From positions 1 to 39,528 of the forward strand of contig JAISQF010000013.1 in the NCBI GenBank assembly GCA_031274365.1: DNA of 39,528 nt, given 5' to 3'. How positions within the stretch are numbered: the stretch's first letter is position 1; the number at the start of each line of letters is the position of its first letter. The position numbers and the translations under genes are program-made. The notes below the pieces were generated by a model that saw nothing but the letters and a program-made list of their open reading frames with translations, was not told where the DNA came from and made no database searches. This DNA is from Elusimicrobiota bacterium. GTDB lineage: Bacteria; Elusimicrobiota; Endomicrobiia; Endomicrobiales; Endomicrobiaceae. Shown here piece by piece: positions 1 to 12,375 of the stretch.

Positions 1-671
<671 letters not shown>

Positions 672-715
672 ATGAATTAGAAATAAATAAATAAATTAAA
701 AATGACGATCAAATA

Positions 716-743
716 TTGTTTTTTTGTTGAAAATAAGTATAAT
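716..743 (+). promoter_or_regulatory. possible sigma-70 promoter in the gap before the ligase gene
   Basis: TTGTTT at 716-721 and TATAAT at 738-743 are separated by 16 bases. In such AT-rich DNA this can arise by chance. If real, transcription toward the ligase would begin near 750 and cross the hairpin at 863-895. Confidence 0.3.
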
Positions 744-862
744 CCCTATGGTTCTAATATTATAATTTTTGAAAATATTTTTATTGAAATATATTCCTTG
801 TCATTTTTCAAAACTTATTTTTGTCGGTTTCTATATAAATGTCTTTATTAAGATGCGCTTTG

Positions 863-895
863 CCGCAAGTTTGATTGATAAGGCTTGCGGTTTTT
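863..895 (+). terminator. Rho-independent terminator-like hairpin
   Basis: CCGCAAG (863-869) pairs perfectly with CTTGCGG (884-890) over a 14-base loop, followed at once by TTTTT. It most simply ends the methyltransferase transcript, although it lies 190 bases after that gene and only 43 bases before the next start codon. The rest of the 672-937 gap shows no gene. Confidence 0.65.
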
Positions 896-937
896 AATTG
901 AAAAATAAAATTTAATAAAAAAAGGAAAAATAAAATT

Positions 938-3274
938 ATGGCTTATCTTGGGTTACCGAACTTTATATTTGCTAATTTTTATATTTTTGCAGGGATATTT
1001 TTTGTTTTTATATTGTTTTTATTTCGTTTGCGCCCGCTTTTTACAAAAGACATTTTACACAAAGTCGTTTTGTTTGGCATTCCCATCTTTTATTTTTTGA
1101 TGGCCGTTAGTTTCTATCTTATAACTTACGATTCCGCTCAAATAAAAATCACAATTTTACATGTATTCGGTTTATTTCTAATCACAAGTTGGCTTGTTCT
1201 AAAATTTGAACAAGACGACGGTTTTGATTTCTTGAGAAAAAACTTTATTTTTATTTTTCCCGTCGTTTTATTTCTTGTTTCGGGGATTCTCTCGTTTTTA
1301 TTATCGCCTTTTCCTTACGCGAGTTTTAACGAAGCGGTAAAAAGATTTATTTACTGCGCTCTTGCGATAATTTTTGTTAATGATTTTCACTCTCAAAAAG
1401 ATATTTTAAGAGCGGTCAATTGGCTGCTTTATGCCACTATAGTTGCCAGCGGTTATGGATTATTGCAAGTAATAGACTTTTATTTTTTTCCAAGGCCTCC
1501 GGCGCCAGGATTAGATCCTTTTATTTGGCGGCAGGCTTTTTATAATAGGATACTTTCGACTTTTGGCAATCCTAATTTCTTTGGCGATTTTCTCATTACA
1601 ATGGGTCCGATTGTTTTAGCTTTGACTTTGTATAAAAAGAAAATTTTATACGCGTTGCTATGGGCTTCGGTAATAGCGTGCACATATTTTACTTATTCAA
1701 AAGGCGCGTGGGTCGCGACCGCTTCTGGAAATTTTGTTTTTATACTATTGTTTGTTTTTATATTTTTAAAAGACAGAATCAATAAAAAAATTATAATTTC
1801 AGCAATTCTTTTAATAACCATTTTATTGTCCGTATCCGGCTTCGGCATATATAAACTTGCAAAAGGAAGGATGGACAGCATTTCATTTAGAGTTTTTACT
1901 TGGCTCTCGACTTGGGATATGATAAACACCAATCCTGTTTTAGGAACCGGCATCGGATCATTTTATGTGACGTATCCCTCTTTTAGAAGACCTCAAATAT
2001 TTTATATCGAGGGCAAACATAATAATGAAAGCGATCATCCTGAAAATGAATATCTTGAAGTGTGGTTTGACGAAGGGATTATAGGATTTACAATTTTTCT
2101 TACTCTTATCGGTTTTGTTTTGCTTATGGGAGTCAGAAATATTTTATTTATTCACCGCAGAGATAATCCCGCAAGAGACGGGCCTATGCCTTATATTCAA
2201 ATGGGACTTACCGCCGCTTTTGTCGCAAAATTAACTCATGACGCCACTTGCGTCTCTTTAAGGTTTGTGTCGTCGGGAGTGATGTTTTGGTTATTGATAG
2301 GACTGACATTATCAATATCCGTAATGTATATAAAAGATACCGAACCTGTAAAAAAACTTGAACTTAGCAAGTGGATAAAATTCATTATACAAGCGGTTCT
2401 AATTATATTTTTCTTGGGATTGATGAAATATCTCGGCGCATATTTTACGGCCGATATTTTGCATTCAAGAGCCATAACTTATTCGAAAATGGGTCAATGG
2501 GAAATGGCTATACAAACTTATGAAGAAGTCAGCGAGAAAAATCCGTCTTTTCCGATGTCGAGATATTTTAAGGGAAATGTTCATTTAGACAGGTGGAAAG
2601 CGGGCGATCCGCAGATGGTTGAAAAAGAATTTCAAGCTCTATGGAAATTAGCTCCCGTTTATGTTCAATCTAAATATCTTGCGGGAGTTATGTATTCAAA
2701 ATTATGGAGAGACGCTTTGTTTTTAAGAAATGAATATATACGGCAAGGCAGACCTCAAAACGAGATCGCAAATATTAACGCACGATTGACGGAATTGTTT
2801 CAAAAAGCCCTTGCGGTCTATAACGAATTTCTTTTGATAGATCCCATCTATCCTCTTACATATTATAATGTTGCGGCTTTATACGCCGACATAGGAGATC
2901 TTGCAAGTGCTGAAAAGATTTTGTATGCTCATATTCAGTATCCGGAAATTCTTTTAAGACATCCTTATGATATTTGGGTTGATACCGACGAGCAGGGAAA
3001 TAGAATAGATTGGCGCAGCAGAGTTCCCGAAGAAAATGCCGAGACTTTTTTCCAGCTTGGAAATTTATATGCGGCAAATAATATGTTTCAACCCGCTATA
3101 AATGTTTATCAGAGAGCGCTGACATTAGCGCCAAATAATATTTTAGCTCGTAAAAATATGGCCGTTGTTTATGAAAAAATGGGAAATAGAAAAGAAGCAA
3201 GGCGGCTATGGACTGAAATAAATAGAATTGATCCTCAAGATAAAGATGCTTTAGAATATTTAAGAAAAAATTAA
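938..3274 (+). CDS. O-antigen ligase/polymerase family membrane protein with C-terminal TPR repeats
   Basis: Polytopic inner-membrane protein of the Wzy_C/O-antigen ligase family (778 aa). About ten to twelve hydrophobic segments fill roughly residues 1-510. The family signature region is present: YSKGAWVA, then GTGIGSFYVTYP, and a periplasmic HNNESDHPENEYLEVWFDEG followed by a GIIGF helix. Such proteins transfer or polymerise undecaprenyl-linked glycans at the outer face of the inner membrane. The last 250 residues carry TPR-like helices (about 530-560, 650-680 and 710-775, including PAINVYQRALTLAPNN), a fusion known in other bacterial ligase-like proteins. The start follows AAAGGA. Only 29 bases separate it from atpB, so the ATP operon may be co-transcribed with it. 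Whether the substrate is O-antigen or protein (pilin-type glycosylation) cannot be told. Confidence 0.8.
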   Translation: MAYLGLPNFIFANFYIFAGIFFVFILFLFRLRPLFTKDILHKVVLFGIPIFYFLMAVSFYLITYDSAQIKITILHVFGLFLITSWLVLKFEQDDGFDFLRKNFIFIFPVVLFLVSGILSFLLSPFPYASFNEAVKRFIYCALAIIFVNDFHSQKDILRAVNWLLYATIVASGYGLLQVIDFYFFPRPPAPGLDPFIWRQAFYNRILSTFGNPNFFGDFLITMGPIVLALTLYKKKILYALLWASVIACTYFTYSKGAWVATASGNFVFILLFVFIFLKDRINKKIIISAILLITILLSVSGFGIYKLAKGRMDSISFRVFTWLSTWDMINTNPVLGTGIGSFYVTYPSFRRPQIFYIEGKHNNESDHPENEYLEVWFDEGIIGFTIFLTLIGFVLLMGVRNILFIHRRDNPARDGPMPYIQMGLTAAFVAKLTHDATCVSLRFVSSGVMFWLLIGLTLSISVMYIKDTEPVKKLELSKWIKFIIQAVLIIFFLGLMKYLGAYFTADILHSRAITYSKMGQWEMAIQTYEEVSEKNPSFPMSRYFKGNVHLDRWKAGDPQMVEKEFQALWKLAPVYVQSKYLAGVMYSKLWRDALFLRNEYIRQGRPQNEIANINARLTELFQKALAVYNEFLLIDPIYPLTYYNVAALYADIGDLASAEKILYAHIQYPEILLRHPYDIWVDTDEQGNRIDWRSRVPEENAETFFQLGNLYAANNMFQPAINVYQRALTLAPNNILARKNMAVVYEKMGNRKEARRLWTEINRIDPQDKDALEYLRKN

Positions 3275-3303
3275 AAGTTATGGGAAGAGGGTATTGAATT
3301 AAA

Positions 3304-4032
3304 ATGAGTATTGCTCCGGACATTTTATTTAAGATTGCGGGTTTTCCAGTAACCAATACAATAATAACAACATTGCTTACGGACTTAGTCTTGATTCTTA
3401 TTGTTATTTGCGTAAGCAAAACGTTATCTTTGAAACCAAAAGGTTTTCAAAATGTTGTGGAGATAGTTATAGATTATTTCTACGACCTTATTGAAGACAC
3501 TGCTGGCAAAAAAGTTTCTTTCATTTATCCTTGGGTACTCACATTCTTCCTTTTTATAGTAATCTCCAATCTTGCCGCGCAATTCCCCGGTTTTGAATCA
3601 ATAAGATTTCATCCCGCCGGTTATGGAGAAGAGGGCGTTCCTTTTCTTAGAGCCGCGACAAGCGATCTCAACACCACTTTAGCTCTTGCGACAATTTCCG
3701 TGATAGCCGCTAATATTATCGCTATCGTGCGGATAGGGATAAAATCTTATATTTTGAAATTTGTATCTTTTAAGATGTTTCCTATTTTTATGTTTGTAGG
3801 AATATTGGAATTTGCAAATGAATTGACTAAGTTTATATCATTTTCTTTCAGACTTTTGGGTAATATATTTGCTGGCGAAAGTATGCTTTCGCAAATGTAT
3901 CATTTATTTCCAATAGGTATTCCGCTTCCATTTATGGCTCTTGAATTTATGGTGGCGGTGATTCAGGCTTTAGTATTTTCTATGCTGACAATGGCGTTTA
4001 TGCATATTTTGTCGGACAAACCACAACATTAA
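3304..4032 (+). CDS. atpB: F0F1 ATP synthase subunit a
   Basis: Membrane subunit a of F-type ATP synthase (242 aa), which forms the two half-channels beside the c-ring. The essential arginine is visible in the conserved helix FSFRLLGNIFAGE near residues 180-193. About five to six membrane segments are present and the length is usual. The gene opens a complete atpBEFHAGDC operon in standard order. No atpI precedes it; the ligase gene lies 29 bases upstream. Confidence 0.97.
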   Translation: MSIAPDILFKIAGFPVTNTIITTLLTDLVLILIVICVSKTLSLKPKGFQNVVEIVIDYFYDLIEDTAGKKVSFIYPWVLTFFLFIVISNLAAQFPGFESIRFHPAGYGEEGVPFLRAATSDLNTTLALATISVIAANIIAIVRIGIKSYILKFVSFKMFPIFMFVGILEFANELTKFISFSFRLLGNIFAGESMLSQMYHLFPIGIPLPFMALEFMVAVIQALVFSMLTMAFMHILSDKPQH

Positions 4033-4251
<219 letters not shown>

Positions 4252-4265
4252 TTTGAGGAGAAACA

Positions 4266-4787
4266 ATGGGAATATTGCATACATTCGGTTTAGAAGCATC
4301 TCTGTTTTTATTTCAAATCATCAATTTTTTGGTGATTTTATTTATTCTTACAAAATTTCTTTATAAGCCTATAAGAAATATGGTTGAGGAGAGAAAACGT
4401 AAGATTGATCAATCTTTACGCGATGCCGAAGATGCTAAAGCCGCTCTTGAAAATGCCGGCGCTGAAAGGAAAAGAATTCTTGGCGACGCTAAAAAAGACG
4501 CCGACATTATGACTGCGGCGACAAAACGGCAGCTTTCCGAAACCAAAGAAAAGTTGACCAAAGAGGCAAAGGAACGTTCTCAGCAAATTATAGATGAAGC
4601 AAAACAGCGCGCCGTTGTGGAGCTTGAGAATGTCAATAAACAAGTTGGACGTATGTCTGTTGATCTTTCCGGGAAAATAATGACTAAACTTTTTTCCGAT
4701 TTGTTCACGGATGAAGACAAACAAAAAATACTTTCACGTGCGTTAGAAAAAATAGAAAAGGGCGGATATGAGACAGGTTCAAATTAA
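4266..4787 (+). CDS. atpF: F0F1 ATP synthase subunit b
   Basis: Peripheral-stalk subunit b (173 aa). One N-terminal membrane helix (about residues 10-30, FLFQIINFLVILFILTKFL) is followed by a long charged, Ala-rich helix (about 40-150) that dimerises as a coiled coil and reaches to the delta subunit. The start has GAGGAG about seven bases upstream. The 3' end overlaps atpH by 20 bases, a sign of translational coupling. Confidence 0.95.
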   Translation: MGILHTFGLEASLFLFQIINFLVILFILTKFLYKPIRNMVEERKRKIDQSLRDAEDAKAALENAGAERKRILGDAKKDADIMTAATKRQLSETKEKLTKEAKERSQQIIDEAKQRAVVELENVNKQVGRMSVDLSGKIMTKLFSDLFTDEDKQKILSRALEKIEKGGYETGSN

Positions 4788-5124
4788 GGAATTAGCGCAG
4801 TCTATTGTCGCTTCCGGCGGTATGGGAGATAAAGAACTCAATTGGGTTTTTGAAAAATTCAATAGAAATGAGATAAAAATGTTCCAGCGTTTTTTATCTA
4901 AAGAAATTAAAGATAATAATGTCAACGCTTTTTTTGGCGGCGAGATAAACGAGCGGGATAAAAATAAAATAATATCGCTTTTTCCAGGCAAAACAATTAT
5001 TTTTAAGAGAGACGATAATTTAGTCGGAGCCGGTATTCGTCTTGAATACAGCGACTTTGTCTTGGATTACAGCGTTTCAGGCATAATAAAAAGAATATTA
5101 AGCAGGATAAGAGAGAGCATATGA
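4768..5124 (+). CDS. atpH: F0F1 ATP synthase subunit delta, short form
   Basis: Delta (OSCP-like) subunit linking the b stalk to the alpha3beta3 head. It is identified by operon place and by its C-terminal domain: [20 protein letters not shown] and [20 protein letters not shown] match the family pattern. At 118 aa it is about 60 residues shorter than the usual 175-180. The missing part is most of the N-terminal six-helix domain that binds the alpha subunit N-termini; only about 50 helical residues precede the C-terminal domain. The start at 4768 overlaps atpF, and the stop overlaps the atpA start (ATGA), so there is no room for a longer version. No frameshift was noticed. Confidence 0.85.
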   Translation: MRQVQIKELAQSIVASGGMGDKELNWVFEKFNRNEIKMFQRFLSKEIKDNNVNAFFGGEINERDKNKIISLFPGKTIIFKRDDNLVGAGIRLEYSDFVLDYSVSGIIKRILSRIRESI

Positions 5125-6639
5125 AACCAGAAGAAATAATTCAAAAAATTGAAAAAGAGTTGTACTCGGCGGAAATAAACCCCGAGTTAATTAATTTCGG
5201 AGTTGTTGAAACTATTGGAGACGGAATTGTTAAGGCCTCTGGTCTTTCGGGCGTGGGTTATTACGAAGAAGTGGAATTTGTTGACGACGGTTCTTTGGGA
5301 TTTGTTTTGAATCTCGACGAGGATTTTGTCTCAATTGTTTTGCTCAGCGATTCGGGTAAAATTACGCGCGGAATGAAAGTTAAAGTTACCGGAAAAGTGT
5401 TGAGTATTCCCGTTTCCGATAAATTATTGGGAAGAGTTGTCAATGCCGTGGGACAGGCTATTGACGGGATAGAATTGAAACACGACAATCCCAAATCATA
5501 TCCCGTTGAAAAAATTGCCGCGGGAATTATAGAAAGAGCTCCGGTTGACAGACCTATAAAGACTGGCATCAAAGCTATCGATTCTATGACGCCTATCGGG
5601 CGCGGACAAAGAGAACTTATAATCGGCGATAGAGGAACGGGAAAGACTGCCGTTGCAATAGACACAATAATAAATCAAAAAAAGCTTGATTTAGGATTAA
5701 AAAAAGTTATTTGTATATATTGTTCTATTGGGCAGAAACTTTCTAATTTGGCGGCGCTTACCGCTAAGTTAAGAGAAGAAGGAGCTTTGGCTTATACTAT
5801 TATAGTGGCGGCTTCGGCTTCAGATAAGGCTTCTATGCAATATATCGCTCCTCTTGCCGCTTGCGCGATAGGAGAATATTTTATGGATAAGGGCGAGGAT
5901 GTTTTGGTTGTTTATGACGATTTGACAAAACATGCTTGGGCATACAGGCAGATTTCTTTGCTTATAAAAAGACCGGCGGGGCGCGAAGCCTATCCCGGCG
6001 ATATTTTTTATTTGCACTCAAGACTTCTTGAAAGAGCCGCAAGAATGTCGGATAAAAGAGGCGGCGGAACTCTCACAGCTTTGCCTATAATTGAAACTCA
6101 GGCAAACGATTTATCGGCTTATATTCCCACAAATGTCGTTTCAATTACAGACGGCCAGATATATCTTGAAACTGATTTGTTTAATTCAGGCATTCGTCCC
6201 GCTATCAATGTGGGTTTGTCTGTTTCTCGTGTCGGAGGAGCGGCGCAGACAAAATCTATGAAGCAGCTGGCGGGTCCGGTAAGGCTTGAGCTTTCTCAGT
6301 TTAGAGAGTTGCAGGCATTTGCGCAATTTGGAAGCGATTTAGACGAAGATACTTTGAAAAGACTTGAGAGAGGAAAGAGATTGACGGAAATTTTGAAGCA
6401 GCCTCAATACAGGCCTTATGACGAAGTGGCTGAAATTTTATCGCTTTTTGCCGTAACGCAGGGTTTATTTGACGATATTCCGGTAGATAAAATTATGGAG
6501 ATTGAAAGTCAGATGATTGAATATGTAAAGAATTTCCATTCCGATATTGCCGGACAACTTTCAAGCGGAGCAAAAATAGAAGACTCTCTAAAAGAGACAT
6601 TAGTAAATATAATGAAGGAATTTAAGAAAAAAAATAATT

Positions 6640-6665
<26 letters not shown>
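5121..6665 (+). CDS. atpA: F0F1 ATP synthase subunit alpha
   Basis: Non-catalytic nucleotide-binding subunit (514 aa, normal length). The P-loop reads GDRGTGKT near residues 172-179, where most alpha subunits have GDRQTGKT. The later motif YCSIGQ, the [12 protein letters not shown] region and the arginine-finger segment with [10 protein letters not shown] are intact. Its ATG overlaps the atpH stop, and its 3' end overlaps atpG by 26 bases. Confidence 0.97.
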
Positions 6666-8891
<2,226 letters not shown>

Positions 8892-8908
8892 AATTAAAAG
8901 GTAAAAAA

Positions 8909-9325
8909 ATGAGCGAATTTGATTTTGAAATATTATCACCGCAAGGAAGTTCTTTTAAGGGAAAATCTTCTACCGCCACGTTTCCGACATTGTCGGGTTT
9001 TATAACCGTCTTGCCGGGGCATGCTAATTTGATAACTGTTTTAACTAAAGGCGAGATAAATTTTCAAACTCCAGAAGGTGAAAAAAAAGTATCCATCACC
9101 GGCGGTTTTCTTGAAATATCGGATCACAGAGTCAATGTTGTGGCTGAATTTGCCATGCCTTCCGACGAAGCAAGCAAAGAGAAAATAGACGAAGCGATCC
9201 GCATTGCAAATGAATTAAAGCAAAAACGCCAGAGTTCCGTTGATGTTTCAGTGATGGAAGCTCATCTAAAAACTCAGATAGAAATGTTAAGATCCGGCGG
9301 ATTAAAACTTAGAAGAAAAAAATAG
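8909..9325 (+). CDS. atpC: F0F1 ATP synthase subunit epsilon
   Basis: Rotor epsilon subunit (138 aa). The N-terminal beta-sandwich carries the PTLSGFITVLPGHANLITVL signature, and a two-helix C-terminal domain (about 90-130) ends in a basic tail LKLRRKK. It closes the atp operon. The YebC-family gene follows after 18 bases, so transcription probably continues. Confidence 0.95.
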   Translation: MSEFDFEILSPQGSSFKGKSSTATFPTLSGFITVLPGHANLITVLTKGEINFQTPEGEKKVSITGGFLEISDHRVNVVAEFAMPSDEASKEKIDEAIRIANELKQKRQSSVDVSVMEAHLKTQIEMLRSGGLKLRRKK

Positions 9326-9343
9326 CAAAAGGAGAATTCTTTA

Positions 9344-10099
9344 ATGTCAGGGCATAATAAATGGGCAAGTATAAAGCATAAAAAAGCCGCTACGGACGCT
9401 AAAAAGGGAAAAGTTTTTACAAGAATAATCAGAGAAATTGTTATTGCGGTTAAGGAAGGCGGTTCTCAAATTGAAAATAATGCTCGTTTAAGAAAAGCGA
9501 TAGACGATGCAAAAGAAGCCAATATGCCTCAAGATAATATAAAGAAAGCTATTCAAAGAGGCAGCGGGGAAATTCCGGGCGCGATTTATGAAGAATTAAG
9601 CTATGAGGGTTATGGTCCGGCTGGAGTAGCTTTAATTGTTGAAGCGACTACGGATAATAAAAATAGAACGGCGTCCGATATAAGAAAAATTTTTTCAAGT
9701 CATAACGGGAATTTGGGCGAAAGCGGATGCGTAAATTGGATCTTTGATAAAAAAGGTTATATAACGGTTGAAAAATCTGCCGTTAAAGAGGATGAAATTA
9801 TGAATTTGGCGATAGAAGCGGGCAGCGACGATTTTAAGAGCGATATTGACAGCGACATTTATGAAATTATCGTTCCTCCTGCAGATCTTGAAAAAATGAA
9901 AAAAATTATAAAAGATAAAAATATTCCGATTTCTTCCGCTGAAATTTCTATGATTCCTCAAACTTATATAAAGTTGGAAGGCGATAATGCTAAAAGTATG
10001 TTAAAGTTGATGGATGCTTTAGAAGAGCACGACGATGTTAAAAATGTCTATGCGAACTTTGATATTTCGCAACAAGACATGGAAAAGATGAACATATAG
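9344..10099 (+). CDS. yebC: YebC/PmpR/TACO1 family protein
   Basis: Family-typical N-terminus SGHNKWASIKHKKAATDAKK and full length (251 aa). Members were long labelled transcriptional regulators. Later work on the YebC/TACO1 family points to a ribosome-associated role in translating difficult proline-rich sequences. Which applies here cannot be read from the sequence. Location just ahead of ruvC-ruvA-ruvB is widespread in bacteria. AAAGGAG lies about nine bases before the ATG, and ruvC follows after 11 bases. Confidence 0.95.
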   Translation: MSGHNKWASIKHKKAATDAKKGKVFTRIIREIVIAVKEGGSQIENNARLRKAIDDAKEANMPQDNIKKAIQRGSGEIPGAIYEELSYEGYGPAGVALIVEATTDNKNRTASDIRKIFSSHNGNLGESGCVNWIFDKKGYITVEKSAVKEDEIMNLAIEAGSDDFKSDIDSDIYEIIVPPADLEKMKKIIKDKNIPISSAEISMIPQTYIKLEGDNAKSMLKLMDALEEHDDVKNVYANFDISQQDMEKMNI

Positions 10100-10110
10100 G
10101 CAATGGATTA

Positions 10111-10587
10111 ATGATAGTTTTAGGGATAGATCCCGGGCTTTCCTTAACAGGTTGGGGAGTTGTGGACGCAAAAGACCGCAACAATATAATACCTCTCAAT
10201 TACGGTTGTATAACGACGCATTCTAAACAACCGCTTATTAAAAGACTTCAAGATATCAACGAGCAATTACAGAGCATTATAGACGAATATCGTCCGCAAA
10301 ATGCCGCCATAGAGGAATTATTTTTTTCAAAGGAAGCCAAAAGCATTGCCTCAGTCTGTCAAGCCAGAGGGGCGATAGTTTTAACAATGGCGTTAAATAA
10401 AATCGCGCTTTTTGAATATAATCCGCGCACTATAAAAATGTCTTTAACGGGATATGGTTCTGCTGATAAATATCAGATGCAGCATATGGTAAAAACTTTA
10501 TTGAGATTAAAAGAAATTCCGCAGCCCGACGACGCGGGCGACGCATTGGCGATAGCTATGTGTCATATAAGTATTTCTTTTAAATAA
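10111..10587 (+). CDS. ruvC: crossover junction endodeoxyribonuclease RuvC
   Basis: Holliday-junction resolvase (158 aa) that cuts four-way junctions with RuvAB. The four acidic metal ligands are seen: Asp7 in GIDPGLSLTGWG, Glu68 in AIEELFF, and Asp141 and Asp144 in DDAGDALA. Length is slightly short but complete. It is the first of ruvC-ruvA-ruvB. A 58-base gap without a recognised signal separates it from ruvA. Confidence 0.97.
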   Translation: MIVLGIDPGLSLTGWGVVDAKDRNNIIPLNYGCITTHSKQPLIKRLQDINEQLQSIIDEYRPQNAAIEELFFSKEAKSIASVCQARGAIVLTMALNKIALFEYNPRTIKMSLTGYGSADKYQMQHMVKTLLRLKEIPQPDDAGDALAIAMCHISISFK

Positions 10588-10645
10588 TTTTTATTTTTCA
10601 CAGTTACTTGCAAAAACGATTTATTGATAAATAAAGGAATAAAAA

Positions 10646-11257
10646 ATGATTGATTATATCAATGGAATATTGAAAGTTAAATTATCCGAAGCTATTGTTG
10701 TTGAGGCCGGAGGAATAGGTTATAAAATATTTGCTCCGCATTCTACGCTTTTAAAACTACCAAAAGAAGATAGCGATGTAAAAATTTATATTGTTGAAGC
10801 TGTGGCGGGTATATACGGCGGAGTTATAAATTTATACGGGTTCTTGACTTACGAGGAAAGAGAAATGTATCTTTTAATAAAAGACGAAGTCCCCGGCACG
10901 GGCGCAAAAAAAGCATTGGAATATACGGACAAAGTTTCAAAATCTTTTGTGGATTTCAAAACGGCTGTTTTGAAAAAAAATTCAGAGACTTTATGCTCAA
11001 CATTTGGTTTTACAAAAAAAACGGCGGACAAGCTTATAGCGGCTCTTAAAGAAAAAATTCTGGCCGTAAATATAGCGGGCGAGCAGGAAGCAAGTTTTAT
11101 GCAGCCTAATACTGTGACTTCAGACGCGGTTATGGCTTTAATATCTTTGGGCATAAAAGAAATACATGCAAAGAGGGCAGTAAATAAAGCTTTTGAAGAC
11201 GATAGAGATATAAGTTTGGAAGATTTAATAAAAAAATCGTTAAAATATACGAGATAA
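10646..11257 (+). CDS. ruvA: Holliday junction branch migration protein RuvA, diverged
   Basis: RuvA (203 aa), identified by place between ruvC and ruvB, the N-terminal OB fold (MIDYINGILKVKLSEAIVVE with GGIGYKI) and INLYGF. It is unusual. The acidic pin Glu55-Asp56 of E. coli RuvA aligns with Gly58-Gly59 (IYGGVINLYGF). The first helix-hairpin-helix reads VPGTGAKKAL, and the second lost its Gly-x-Gly (FGFTKKTADKL in place of PGIGKKTAERL). The C-terminal RuvB-binding domain is present (about residues 155-203, VMALISLGIKEIHAKRAV). Confidence 0.9.
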   Translation: MIDYINGILKVKLSEAIVVEAGGIGYKIFAPHSTLLKLPKEDSDVKIYIVEAVAGIYGGVINLYGFLTYEEREMYLLIKDEVPGTGAKKALEYTDKVSKSFVDFKTAVLKKNSETLCSTFGFTKKTADKLIAALKEKILAVNIAGEQEASFMQPNTVTSDAVMALISLGIKEIHAKRAVNKAFEDDRDISLEDLIKKSLKYTR

Positions 11258-11282
11258 TTATTCAAAATACGGGAAAAATAAA

Positions 11283-12305
11283 ATGGATGAAAATAAAAGA
11301 ATTTTAGAGTCTTCAAAACTTATGGAAGAAGAGAAAATAGAAAATTCTCTAAGACCTCAAACTCTTGACGATTTTATCGGACAAAACAAACTTAAAGAAA
11401 TTTTTAAAATTTATATCGAGGCCGCAAAAAAAAGAAAAGAGGCGCTTGACCACTGTTTATTTTATTCTCCGCCGGGTTTAGGCAAAACCACTCTTTCCCA
11501 TATAATTGCAAAAGAGATGGGCGTCAATTTGACGATGACATCAGGCCCCGCTTTAACTCAAAAAGCCGATTTGGCGACATTGCTTACAAATCTCAGAGAA
11601 GGCGATATTTTTTTTATAGACGAAATTCACAGAATGCCTTATATTATAGAGGAATATATTTATCCCGCTATGGAAGATTTCAAACTTGATATTATTATAG
11701 GACAAGGCCCTTCGGCAAAAGTTGTAAAACTTCCTATTCCTCGTTTTACTCTTATCGGTGCGACGACGCGTGCGGGACTTTTATCAGGTCCTTTGAGAGA
11801 TAGATTTGGGATAATAGGTCATTTGGATTTTTATAATTTAGACGATCTTATGCTTATAGTTCGCCGCTCGAGCGCAATAATGAATATGGGCATAGACGAT
11901 GATGCCGTTAAAGAGATAGCTTTGAGGTCGAGAGGGACACCGAGAATAGTAAATAGATTATTAAGAAGAGTTAGAGATTTTGCCGAAATTAAAGGATGCA
12001 GGATAAATAAAGAAATAGCTCAGATCGCTCTGGGGGCTTTAGAAGTTGATAATGCGGGACTTGATAAAATGGATAGATATTTGCTTAACGCTATTGTTTC
12101 TAAATTTAACGGCGGACCGGTTGGAGTAGATTCTCTTTCAATAGCAATTTCCGAAGATGTTGACACAATAACGGATGTTTACGAACCTTATCTTATACAA
12201 TTGGGTTTTATGGCCCGCACTAATAGAGGAAGAATTGTAACTGAAGCCGGATATAAACATCTCGGCATAAAATATAAAAAAGAAATTAAAAATGAACTTT
12301 TGTAA
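11283..12305 (+). CDS. ruvB: Holliday junction branch migration helicase RuvB
   Basis: AAA+ motor (340 aa). LRPQTLDDFIGQ opens the domain. The Walker A reads SPPGLGKTT (usually GPPGLGKTT), the Walker B is FFIDEIHRM, and sensor 1 is in LIGATTRAGLLSGPLRDRFG. The C-terminal winged-helix domain shows RGRIVTEAGYKHLG. With RuvA and RuvC it forms the branch-migration and resolution complex. It begins 25 bases after ruvA. Confidence 0.97.
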   Translation: MDENKRILESSKLMEEEKIENSLRPQTLDDFIGQNKLKEIFKIYIEAAKKRKEALDHCLFYSPPGLGKTTLSHIIAKEMGVNLTMTSGPALTQKADLATLLTNLREGDIFFIDEIHRMPYIIEEYIYPAMEDFKLDIIIGQGPSAKVVKLPIPRFTLIGATTRAGLLSGPLRDRFGIIGHLDFYNLDDLMLIVRRSSAIMNMGIDDDAVKEIALRSRGTPRIVNRLLRRVRDFAEIKGCRINKEIAQIALGALEVDNAGLDKMDRYLLNAIVSKFNGGPVGVDSLSIAISEDVDTITDVYEPYLIQLGFMARTNRGRIVTEAGYKHLGIKYKKEIKNELL

Positions 12306-12375
12306 GCGCATTTAATGCGGCTAAATTGATTTTGCAAATTTTTAATAAACAATTTTTACCGTTGATGGAAATATT

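Noticed and set aside
5261-5665. Long antisense frame inside atpA (and similar ones inside ruvA, thiG and larC)
   Set aside because: Shadows of strongly coding genes with no own ribosome binding site or family pattern.
12304-12320. CGCAT/ATGCG hairpin after ruvB as terminator
   Set aside because: Five base pairs with a three-base loop and no following T run.
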